Assembly (NCBI RefSeq): GCF_009730915.1
Contig: NC_052476.1
Coordinates: forward strand, 930,001-994,000
Length of the DNA stretch: 64,000 nt
Source: Dioscorea cayenensis subsp. rotundata
Taxonomy: Eukaryota > Streptophyta > Magnoliopsida > Dioscoreales > Dioscoreaceae
Direction: 5' to 3'
A model generated the notes under the pieces. It did no database searches, had not been told where the DNA came from, and saw only the letters and a program-made list of their open reading frames with translations. The position numbers were made by a program, and so were the translations under genes. Of this stretch, positions 26,154 through 36,963 are shown one piece after another (positions within the stretch are counted from its first letter, which is position 1; each line of letters starts with the position of its first letter).

Positions 26154-29100
26154 CTAAAAGCTTTGACTTATCGGCAATGGGGCCGGGATTACACCTTTGT
26201 AGCTTAGATTTATATCTTGAGGAAGAAGGTTGTACCGAATGGAGAGATCTTCGAATATTTTCTTCAGCTCAAGCACCAAATCAGACCTCCGACTGTTTTT
26301 CTCGCCGAAGTTCTGAAAGTTCATAGTGTGCCGAACAAACAAGGCCATGTTCATCTTATTGACATTAACGATGTCTTTCACTACAATGTTGTGGTTTGGA
26401 TGCCAATGATTCGGTTTGTTATCTATGTACCTGTAGAGCCCGAAGCAGAGAAATGAGCTTTTAAAAATGCTCGGAAATTATTTTTGTGTACATCACAATA
26501 ATACGGTGACTTACGCTTTCACCCTGGCCTTCAGAGCCCCGATGCACTCGACGGAAGTTGCAACATCAATGGCGAACTCGATTGAATCATTCATATCAGG
26601 ACTTCGGTAAAAGTTACTGATTGGCTTGGTTGCTAATACGGAATTTGGATAATATATCTTCTCATTATCGAATCTCAAGAAGACAGTTGTTAGTATGTTC
26701 ATCTCTTCTACAATCATCTGCAAGATTAGGATTGATTCAGGAACTTATCTCAATCAATTAGAGAAAATACGATTGAGGTCATGGAAACATACCTGCACTC
26801 CATCGACAACACATCGGTCGCCAACATCAAAAGGGTGCATGACAAATACAAAGATGATAGATTCAAATGCCATCTTGCATGTGTTTCCGAACATGAATCC
26901 TACCAACAGTAACTGAGAAGATAGAAATACAAGAACTTTTGTTGTCGCAAAGCCCATTAATAGTAGTGTTATGATAATCATGACAATGATAACAATCACG
27001 GTCACAAGTTTATCCAGTTGCTTAACTGCTGTCTTGGTGTCATTCAAGGAGTGAGCGAGTGATTTGCGATCTTGATAGGACTTAACCTAAAAACATATAA
27101 GATTGAAGTTACAAAGGCTTATATTCGCTCTTGAAAAAGACAATCAATCACTTACTATCAGAGGTGTGCAAACAATTTCCCATTAAGAAATACAGCAAAA
27201 AGAAAAAACTTAATTCCCATAAATGTTATAAACTAAGAAATAACATGACCTAATTACTATTGTAGTGGTACATTTTGATAAAGTAAAGCATTTACCAACA
27301 ATCAATATCACCTTTTGTGAAACTTCATGTGTAGCTCTATCAAAGTGCTCAATAAATTCGGTACTAGGCCATTATTAATTTGCATCTGTACAAATGATGT
27401 CCAAGCCACCTTGCAACTTATGCAATGTCAACATCTCATAAATTTTTTGAGAAAAAGAACTCATAAATTTTCTTTTAAATAAATAATTATCTATTTTATG
27501 TCATGTGGCAGAATGCTTCTAGTTGGATAGATTATGTCTCCCTCCTAGATTCTCCATTGGCTTAGAAAGTGCCTACATAGGCTAAGTGGCAACCATACCA
27601 CTCCCATGGATGAAATATGAACACCATAAAAGAAAGTGCATGACTGGCCTCAAACATTTTGAAGGCCTAGGGATGAAAATGATCATTGAACTGCTTGGCC
27701 AAAGTTCAAGCAAGATTTTGATTCATAAAGACACAATAGGAAGAATTACACAGCTAATCGTATTCTGATGTGTAAATGGAAATCCATGAATCTATAAGCT
27801 TAAAATTAGTATCTTGTAAATGTTATAAAACACTGAAATGGTCACAAGATGATGAACTTACCACCCAATTCTTCAGGGCAGACTTTTTTATCTTGCCAGT
27901 CTCGGCAGCTCCTTCGAACAATGGAAGCACAATTTCCACCTCTCCCTTGCTCAAGAACCTCAAAAGATCCTCCACTTCAATATACCTTCAACCAAGCAAC
28001 ACAACAATGTTAACACCAAGATTAAAAGCACAACAAATGAAAGGGTAGAGTCAGCTCCTGACTTGTAACCATGCTTCGCAACGTTCTTAAAAATTTGATA
28101 AGCAGCAACCTTAGCTTCCCATTCACTCGTGATTTCCCGGTCTCTCTGCTCAGCCTCATTGAAAGTCTCATCAATAGTATTTGAAATTGTCGTGAGCCCT
28201 GAGCAAATAACCACATTGACAAGCCCCTTCATCGTCCAAGCTGAGACTTTCTCCTGGCTCATCTTTTGAAGCTTCGCAACATCAATAACTCCTTGCTCCT
28301 CCCCGGCTTTCCCTTTCCCCTTCCCAATATTCCTCAAGCTTAACTGCCCTGTGCCCTTTGCCTTCCCAACCTTCTCCGCAAATTCCATCAAAGGTGGTCC
28401 TGACAACATCTGAAGCACATACTGGTGAAAGATAGACTCCTGAATTCTATCAAAGAACCTATTCATATGAAAATTTGAAGCCATTATCTTCAACAAAAGA
28501 GTTTTCACCAACCAAACCACCGATGCAATCAACAAAGAGACGAGTGCTCGGGAAACATAGTCAAGAACTTTTGCAGTCTCACGCGTTCTCGATGCTCCCT
28601 GTTTGAAAAGCAAACACCATGAGAGCAGGACCAATCCCAACCAAATGCAGACCTGCACACTATTCTTCAAACCGTATACAAAATACAACACCTTCGTCCT
28701 AAGAACATAATTCTTTTCAATCAAGAACACAAGAACAGTGATGAACCATTGCGTGACCAATCTCCCACAACATATAACAATCACCATCACACACCATTTC
28801 CAAATCTCCAATCCCCAGATCACAAAGCTCTGCAATCTGTTCACAATGAGGCTTGTGATCAAGCACCCCATTGATAACACCAAGATCGCCCATTCAATCA
28901 AAACCCTCATTTTGAGCTTCCATCTCTTCTTGCCGCCATTAGCCAGCTGCCCTTTCTTACAAATCTCCTCCTCCTCATCCTCCTCCTCGATCGCCAATGG
29001 GGTTTTAGGCGTGCCTCCAGCCTTGTGATTCGGAGAACCATGATACGGCGAGCCCTCAGAGACCGTCCGGCAATCCTCGCCGGAACTGGGAGCCACAGGA

Positions 29101-29363
29101 ACCGTTTGCTCAACAAACCGTGACTTTGGCTTAGAGAAAGCCGAAGTCGGTATGGATCGCCGCCGTGAAAGCCCCTCCGGCATCGGCGGCTTCGGGGGCT
29201 TCTTAGCACTAGCACTGGCCTTCACTATCTCCGGCGATAGCTCAACTGGAACCTTACTGGACTCTTCCAAAGAACCCATCTTCGCCGAGATCGGAGCTTC
29301 TTCTTCTTCACCAGCGATTACTACAACCACCTCACCGGAGTTCTTCACAGCATTAACCTCCAT
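26154..29363 (-). CDS. MSL10: Mechanosensitive ion channel, MscS-like 10 type (copy 1)
   Basis: Plasma-membrane channel of the plant MSL4-10 group, opened by membrane tension and, for MSL10 itself, linked to cell-death signalling through its soluble N-terminus. Five exons on the minus strand: 29363-28063, 27985-27862, 27086-26793, 26717-26515 and 26430-26154. They join in frame to 732 residues, close to the 734 recalled for AtMSL10. The N-terminal region (1 to about 150) is Pro/Ser/Glu-rich. Hydrophobic segments lie at about 155-175, 178-218, 235-253 and 270-293. TM5 and the pore helix TM6 (about 503-560) carry GFATTKVLVFLSSQLL and FGNTCKMAFESIIFVF, then HPFDVGDRC. The MscS beta domain follows (NILTTVFLRFDNEKIYYPNS) and the protein ends IPAPLPISQSF. 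The Met at 29363 is the first in frame. A telo-box (aaacccta, 29524-29531) precedes it. Confidence 0.95.
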
Positions 29364-29989
29364 TGAAGCTCTTTATATTTCTCCAAAATCCTTGAAATCA
29401 ACCACAAATTTCTCACAAAAAAAAAAAAAATTCAAAAAATTCATAAAATTCAGCACATCAAACTGGAATCAAATCTAAGCTTGAAAATTCAAACCAAATT
29501 GAAAGATCTCAAAGACGAAAACGAAACCCTAGCACCGCCATTACCGTCTCCGAGCTCTCTCTCTCTCTCTCTTCGGAGACGTTGGTATTTAAAAATTTTA
29601 AATCGTTATATAGAAGTTGCGAGCTCATAATGAGGGTTTATCGAGTTTTGCGTACGTGGCATGCAATGAGTGGAATTGTAAGATTAGAGATGCTAAGTAA
29701 CTTACAGCGGATTTAGTTCTAGTGAGTGAGTGATGTTGACTCAAATTGTAATAAATGAAATGCAAAGAGAACCCAAATTGTAATAAATAATTGTATCACA
29801 TAAGACTTTAATCCTCGAGTGTTATGTTTGGTTGGTGGAATTAATAAATTTTAATGAACTTATTTATTATTTTTTTTTCAAAATTATTTTTAACATTATA
29901 TTTATTTATTTATTTATTAAATATGAGAGAAAATATGAAATATAAATTAAAAATAATTTTAAAAAAATAACTAATTTTTTTTAAAATTT

Positions 29990-30061
29990 TGTGAAAATAA
30001 CTAAATTTTTTAGTACGTGAGATTCGATTAACACGACAAATAAAAAAAAACGGAGGGAGTA
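29990..30061. mobile_element. Stowaway-like MITE, one end only
   Basis: The sequence ends in cggagggag followed by TA (30051-30061), the classic Stowaway terminal motif and target dinucleotide. The matching ctccctccg end was not found to the left, so this is a fragment and its left limit is arbitrary. Confidence 0.45.
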
Positions 30062-30859
30062 GTTTATTTGTAACTATCCATGTTTATGCTCAAATTATAA
30101 TTTTTTTTTCTTTTACAGGAGTTCTATATGAAAAATAATTTTCACTCTCTTTTCTAGAAATTGTATAATAAAAATATTTATTTTTAACTAGTGTAATTTT
30201 ATATATATTTATCCTTTGCTATGTCATTTGTTAACTTTGTAAGGAAAAAAAAAAGAATCATTGAGTTATTTATGTACTATTATACATATTTATCTCTCAC
30301 CTTTTTATGTTGTGGTTCTTGTTCTCTTCATAAAAAGAAAATTGTAATAAATCAAACATGTTGCACCATATTTCTACATTAGAGATGGATTTTTGGCGAT
30401 TTTCCTTTTTTTTAAATATTTAGAAATTTTTAAATCACTCAAAAAGATTATTTGTGAGCCAAATGTCAGAACTTTGTTAATAAGGTTAGTATATCCCTCA
30501 TTTATATCTCACTAAACGCAATGGTGATAATGGATCTTTTTTGCATGTTCAAGTTTATGATCCACACCCTGCGTTGTCGGATGAAGATGCACGGACTGAA
30601 TGATCAATTCGAAGTTCTTGTTAAAAAAAAAAATAAAAAATCCAAAAGAAGTAGTAGCAATAGAAGTGGGTTTCATTCTGTTAGTTGAAAGATTATTATG
30701 GGCCTTTGGCATTGAACACCTTTCAGCATGTTAAGGCTGACTTGATGACTAAAAATTTTTTTTTTGTTCCTAATGATGACAAAAGAATTGGATTTATATC
30801 ATTAAAATGAAGTATGGTTTGTTTGATATTTAAAATTGTCATCAACATTGTAAAGCTTT

Positions 30860-31025
30860 TGGTTTTATAAATCTTTTTGTAAAATTGCAGAGTTTGGGGC
30901 TTTAGTTGATTGATGCCATCTTGGAGTGGGACTTAAGTTTTTAGACTGTGTTTTGTTTCCTTTGTGTCTAGGTCTTAAATATAAGCAGCTTGTTCTGCTC
31001 CTTTATCACCCAAAAAAAAAAAAAA
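30860..31025 (+). mobile_element. Possible truncated non-LTR retroposon ending in poly-A
   Basis: A T/G-rich stretch resembling the 3' UTR of a plant LINE ends in atcaccc followed by about 14 A. No flanking duplication was found and no coding region was recognised. Confidence 0.25.
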
Positions 31026-31586
31026 CAACTTTAATTACTGATTAATTCATTAATTACTTTTTCATTTTGTTTACTGATGATTCATTTCAGATTACGAGTT
31101 TGAATATGGATTAAGCTTTGTAACAATTCATAATATAAGATCAAGAGTTCATCTTTAAACAATGATTAAGCTTTCCAATCCTTAGTCATATATGATTACA
31201 GAGTTAATTTTTATATTAAGTGTTGAGAAATTGAACAGATCAAACAGAAGAATGAAAGCAATCACACAAACAAGCAAACAAACACAAAGGATTTAACGAG
31301 ATTCGGCAAAATATGCTTACGTCCTCATCGAGTGCTGAGCGACTGTAAAATTCTTTTATTAGAAAATAGAATTAGGCAACTCATAAGAGAACAAATGCTA
31401 CCTTTCTTCTTTATATCAATCCAAACTTTAAACATTTCAAGTGAAACATCAATTAAGAGCTCAACTTTTTATTCAACAACTCATAAAACAACAAACGCTG
31501 CATATCTTTCATACATCAAACCAAACATTCAACATCACAAGTAAAAATACAGAACTTCCACAATACATATGACTAAGCAAAGTTTC

Positions 31587-31590
<4 letters not shown>

Positions 31591-31618
<28 letters not shown>

Positions 31619-31619
31619 A
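31591..31619. repeat. CT microsatellite near the 3' end of MSL10-like copy 2
   Basis: About 14 tandem CT units, 54 bp beyond the stop codon of copy 2, probably in its 3' UTR (GA in the mRNA). Confidence 0.9.
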
Positions 31620-31673
31620 GATTGCACCTCATCAACAGCTTAATTTCACATTCATGTCAATAAATCAATCTGA

Positions 31674-34304
31674 TCATTGAGAATTCGGAGAAGTTTGAAT
31701 AAAAGGTATAGCCGGTGGAATTGTTCCTTTGTAACTAAGATGAACATCTTGGGGAAGGAGGTTGTATCTAATGCGGAGATCTTCGAAAATTCTCTTTAGT
31801 TCAAGCACTAAATCAGATCTTCGGATGTTCCTATCCGTCATGTTTTGAAAATTCAAAGTGTGTTGAACATAGAGGGCCATGTATAACTTGTTCAAATCCA
31901 CAATGTCTTTCACTACAAGACTATGGTTTTCATGCCAGTGATTTGGTTTGCTATTTAAGTACCTGAAAATTATCAGCAAGTGTTAATGCAGTAAAATTCT
32001 TAACAGATTGAGATCGGTAACTTACATTGTTATTCTCTCTTTAAGATTCCCAATACAATCAATTGGAGTTGCCACATCGATACAGAATTCAACGGAATCA
32101 CTCATGTCGGGGCTTCGGTAAAAGTTGCTTATTGGTTTGGTTGCTAATACAGAGTTTGGATAGTATATCTTCTCATTGTTGTATTTCAAGAAGACAGTTG
32201 TCAGTATATTCATCTCTTCGACAATCATCTGCAAGGTCATAGATGCAAATATTTACTGAATTGTAGCAATTACATAAAAAAATAGGAGGAAAATTTACCT
32301 GTACACCATCTATAAGACAACGATCGCCAACATCGAAAGGATGGACCACAAATACAAAAATGATAGCTTCAAATGCCGTCTTGCAGGTGTTCCCAAACAT
32401 GAAAACCACCACAAGTAGCTGAGATGATAGAACCACAAGTACTTTTGTGGTCGCAAAGCCCAAAAGTAATAGTGTGATGACAATGTTGACAATAATGGCG
32501 ATCCCTGTTGCGAGTTTGTGCAGTTGTTTAACTGCTGTTCTGCTATCATTCAATGAGTGAGCAAGCGATTTTCGATCAAGATACGCCTTGACCTAGAAAC
32601 ATACAGACTAACATTACCTTTGGTGCCATTTAGAACAAAGAAAACAATTGTTCAACTAAAACAGACTATCCTAATAAAATGAAAATACACAATCAATTTG
32701 AAGAATGGTTTAGGAAGATGATCATGCATCCAATTTTGTATGAATGATAAGAACATTTCCTGACAACTTGTGCTATATATATTGAATCAGTGAAACTAAA
32801 CCCACAGCAGCAATAAACTTACCACCCAGTTCTTCAAGGCTGATCTTTTGATCTTGCCGGTTCCTGCAGCACCTTCAAACAAGAGAAGAACATCATGCAC
32901 CTCATCCTTGTTAAAGAACCTCAGAAGATCCTCCTCCTCGATATACCTGTCAATGAAACAACACAAAATTAACACAAACAACAAACAATTGATAATCGAA
33001 CATAACAAAAAGCAAGTTCTCCAAACACACTTGTAATCAGGCTTTGCGACATTCTTAAAGACCATTTGAGAGACAACGTAAGCTTCATGCTCACTATTTA
33101 TCTGTGTATCTTTCTGATCAGCCTCCTCAAAGGTTTCATCAATAATATTCGAAATAGTAGATAGGCCCGAGTCGGAAATCAAATCAATAAGCCTCTTCAT
33201 TACAGAATCCGAGACCTTGTCTTGACTAATCTTATGAAGGCTGGTGACATCAATCACCTCCTCCTCCACCCTTCCTTTCGTCTTTCCCCCACTCCGGAAG
33301 CTCAACTGCCCGGTGCTCTTACTCTTCCCAACCTTCTCGGCCAGTTCATTCTCTGGAGGCCCCGACAACATCTTAAGCACATATTGATTGAAGAAAGCTT
33401 CCCGAATTCTATCAAAGAACTTATTCATGTGAAAACTTGAAGCCAATATCTTCACCAAAATAATCTTCACCACCCAATTCACCGATCCAATCAACAATGA
33501 AATAAGAATCCGAGAAACATAAAAAAGAACCTTTTCGGTCTTTGCCGATCGCTGAACTCCCTGACCAAATAGCAAAAACCAAGAAAGCGAGATCAAACTC
33601 AACCAAATGCAAACTCGAACACTATTCTTCAACCCATAAACGAAATACAAAACCTTCGTCCTAAGGAGGAAGTTCTTCTCAATCACGAAGACAAGAACAG
33701 TCATCAACCAGAGAGTAACCAATCTCCCACAAAACGTCACAGTCACCATCAAACACCATTTCCAAATCTCCAGCCCAAAAATCACAAAATTTTGCAACTT
33801 GCGTTCAGTGAGGCTAGCGATCAAACACCCCGTGGACAATAACAAGATGCCCCATTCAAGAAAAACCCTAAATTTAATCTTCCTCCATTTCTTCACACCT
33901 TTTGTGAATACCTCTTTTCTATAAATCTCAACATCCTCAACCTTCTCTTCAAAAGCGGAAGGGTTCTTTTTGAGCTTGCTATTCACCCTGTCAAGAGGCG
34001 AACCACGGAAAGAAGAATCTTTGACGATTGCTAGATCATCATCATCGTTGGAACTAGGAACCAGAACCATTTTCTCGACAAATCGAGACTTTGGTTTGCA
34101 GTATGCCGAGCTTGGAACTTGTTTCCGTTGGCACAAGCCATCTCCATCTGGATTCTTGGGAGTTTTGAGGGGTTTCCTAGGGTTAGAGTAAACTGAACCC
34201 TTGGAAATCTCCGGCTTCCCGGATTCGTCCGAAGATGCCATCCTTGATGAAACCGGAGCTGATGTTTCTCCTGGAATGAATAGAATCACATCACTGGAAT
34301 CCAT
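31674..34304 (-). CDS. Mechanosensitive ion channel, MscS-like 10 type (copy 2)
   Basis: Paralogue of the neighbouring MSL10-like gene in the same orientation, with the same five-exon plan and phases: 34304-33031, 32946-32823, 32592-32299, 32228-32026 and 31962-31674, giving 727 residues. Exon 3 is 294 nt and exon 4 is 203 nt in both copies. The pore region is very similar (FGNTCKTAFEAIIFVF, HPFDVGDRC), and exon 3 is about 80% identical to copy 1 by hand count. The N-terminal 150 residues and the last few residues (FIQTSPNSQ) have diverged more. The start MDSSDVILF was chosen because it aligns with the leader layout of copy 1; an upstream in-frame Met at 34403 adds hydrophobic residues unlike the family. 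A telo-box (34326-34333) sits just before the ATG. Confidence 0.93.
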
Positions 34305-36176
34305 TGGAATTCCAGAGATTTTTCCAAACCCTAGAACCAAAAAAAACCAAATAAATTCACAAAATTTCAAAGAAAAACAGAGATGGAGAGGACCAACAAT
34401 CAAATTATACTCACAAATTTTGTAGATTTGAATGGAAATGAAGAACTAAGATGATTTCATAGATGAAAACGGAGATCTAGAACCACTATTAGATCACTAA
34501 ATCTCTCTTCCTCTCACTCTCACTCTCACCCTCTTTCTCTCGCTCTGTTTTTTTTTTTTCCGGGAAGAGCAATGAGAGAGGAACAGGAAGCCGTTGGTTA
34601 TTTAAAAGCTGGTCTTTTTGCAAATAAGCCCCGCATTATTCAAGTATTTACTTTATCGTTGAAATAGCGAGATTTTTTTTTAATATATGAAAGATAATTT
34701 TCAATAAAAAAAAAAATTGAGACGTAGCCCCTGTATTGGAGAAGAAATTAGGATAAAATAGAAATGACATTGTTTATTAATTATGGAAAAAAATATAACT
34801 TTTATTGTAAAATAAGTTAATTAGTACTCAATAATTCAAATTTTCATCGAATAATTTTTTTTCTTAGCATAGATTTTTTTTCCATGATAAGATTTTAGCA
34901 TTTGAAAAAAAAAATACTTTCTAATTTGTTCATAATTGAATATAATTTATAGAAATTTTTGTTGATACATAAATAACCTATTGGCTCATTTTTTTTGTGC
35001 TTTATATCTTTTATTAATGTGTTTTCCTTGTGTGATTATCATGTTTTTTTATTGCTCCATTTTAATGGATATTTTACCTCCCACTGATCTTAGTTTTACA
35101 TTTGTATCTCGGATTTTTGAGAAAGTGAATGTCTCCTGAACCCGAGGATGAACACACGTGAAGAAGACTCACCACTCGAACTGCGCCTCACCGCACGAGA
35201 CGGATCAGACTGAGCAGCTCGATACTCGAGTGAACACTCTACGCAGTGACTTTATCTACCAATGTACTAGAAATTGTCGTTGTGCTGCTCGGTTTCAATA
35301 AATAATAATTTATTTATTTTAAAAAATACAAATAATCTCTTTGGATAATAAGAAAGATGGAGAATATTCTAGAAATATTCAATTAAAAAGCCCTGTTGTA
35401 TTTTTATTTCTAAATTACTTTTATGATTAATTTTTTCTTTTTTATATATTGGTCCAAATTTGTGATGTAACACTATTGTCAAGGGAACATGTCCAAATCA
35501 CTAAAATTTAGAAGGAAATATGTACAAATTATAAAGTTCTATATCTAGTTAAGTGCAAATAGTATTAAATGCGATGACATTGCTTGAAATGGGCCATTTG
35601 GGTGAGAAGATAATGTTGGAGGATACCAAGCTCTGTCTGATCATAATCTTTAAAAAAATTTAGCTATAAATAGATCAAAACTAAAAACATGATTAACCAT
35701 GAGTTAGAGTTCTAACAAACCCAAAAGAGTTTTTAGTAATAAGGGTGAAAATTCCAAAAGTATATATAATTATAAAAAAATGAAAGAAATTTATTGAAAA
35801 CAAAAAAAAAAACATTAAATGTATATAAAAGCAAAACGTCTGAAATTAATTTAATCAAATCATAAGCCTTTCATCTTTATAAAAGGATCAGCACTGAGGC
35901 ACAGCTTTCTCACAACCAAAAGTTCAAATCATTGACATCAATAATGCAGGACTAATGAGCAAAAGATAATTTCAAATTATCAAAAACTCATCACTAATTC
36001 TTCCTATTTGAGTACGTGGAAAGTGTTGATTGGTCACAGTGTTTGAAGATGGGAAGGCAAACAAAAGTGACAAGTGAAAAAGTAAAAGAGCAAATAGAGA
36101 AATCTTTAATAGAAAACAAAGACAAGTGCTTTCTGACCAAACAAGATATGGCTGGCCATAAGTATCGCCCACCGAA
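34305..36176. other. Intergenic DNA upstream of MSL10-like copy 2
   Basis: The right-hand leader of copy 2 has CT runs at about 34500-34545 and a tttaaa core near 34600. The rest is AT-rich. A GC-richer island at about 35110-35290, containing gcctcaccgcacgagacgga, stands out and may be a leftover of a mobile element. No gene was seen. Confidence 0.5.
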
Positions 36177-36430
36177 ATCTTTGCTTGGGTATCACCAACA
36201 ACCAAGTGTGATCATTGATCTACCGGTGATTGAATCCCCATTAGAATCTTTCACAAATGATTTTAGAATTCGAATCATGAGAAAATAGTAGTTATGTGCG
36301 GGTGATCCAAATGCCCATATATGCGTGGATCCTGCCCCCACTTGCTCCGCTAAAGCTTGTGCATCTCCTATCTTTCTTAGTGGTCTAACCGCTCATCTTG
36401 AAAAAAAAAAATATCTTTGCTTGGGTATCA
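36177..36430 (+). mobile_element. tRNA-type SINE with an 18-bp target-site duplication
   Basis: The 18-mer atctttgcttgggtatca occurs at 36177-36194 and again at 36413-36430. Between them (36195-36412) lies a 218-bp insert ending in a run of 11 A. The left part holds ggtgattgaatcccc, close to the RNA polymerase III B-box. The right part (tatatgcgtggatcctgccc and cttagtggtctaaccgctc) is GC-richer than its surroundings. This is the structure of a SINE inserted by LINE-type target-primed reverse transcription. An A-box is not obvious, so the 5' end may be shortened. Confidence 0.85.
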
Positions 36431-36963
36431 AACTTCAAAAAGATCAACCTGATTTGATAATATCATAATCTAACCTAAATAATATCATGATGCTTTGGAG
36501 AAGTGCTGATTAATGATGTGATGCATGAGCTGGTGCAAAAATATCAAGAAGCAGCTTCACATGTTAATGATGTTCACAAGCAAAGAAAAAAGGCAAGACA
36601 ATAAATTCAACGAATAAGAATTGATGTCTCAGCATTTTGAGTAGGTAAAACAAAATATTCGATGTAAACAATGGTCACCTTTGTAGTCTTTGAATGCAGC
36701 AATTCTTGTCACGAATAAGGAACAAACTGCATTGAGTACGAAAACATCAGAAAGGTCAATCTATATGAAAGAATCAAATAATCGGACGTAAAAGATGAAA
36801 TCTATTGACAAGCGGACGATGTTAGACAAACTTAATGCTTGAAGCAAGCATAAGATGGATTTAAATGTTTCGACAATAGCTCCAGAAATGTGAAGAGATG
36901 GTGAATATACAGCATGCATATGACCAGATAAGCCCTGTCAGTTCTAGGTAAAGAAAATGAAGG
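36431..36963. other. 3' flank of the TRF-like gene
   Basis: A/T-rich sequence that probably includes the 3' UTR of the minus-strand TRF-like gene. No other feature was recognised. Confidence 0.5.

Larger units (their letters stand above)
29364..31673. other. Region between the two MSL10-like genes
   Basis: The leader of copy 1 occupies the left end and includes a CT run at 29557-29571. A Stowaway-like half element ends at 30059. A T/A-rich stretch ending in a poly-A run at about 31012-31025 may be a truncated retroposon. A GC-richer patch at about 31205-31345, including aaaggatttaacgagattcg, resembles a dispersed plant repeat. A CT microsatellite lies at 31591-31619. No gene was seen. Confidence 0.5.

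Noticed and set aside
34302-34403. Upstream in-frame Met for MSL10-like copy 2
   Set aside because: It would add 33 mostly hydrophobic residues not found in the family or in copy 1.
36016-36288. A 90-residue plus-strand open frame beginning MESVDWSQCLKMGRQ
   Set aside because: It runs across the left boundary of the SINE at 36195, so the frame is a chance join of host and SINE sequence. No family is recognised.
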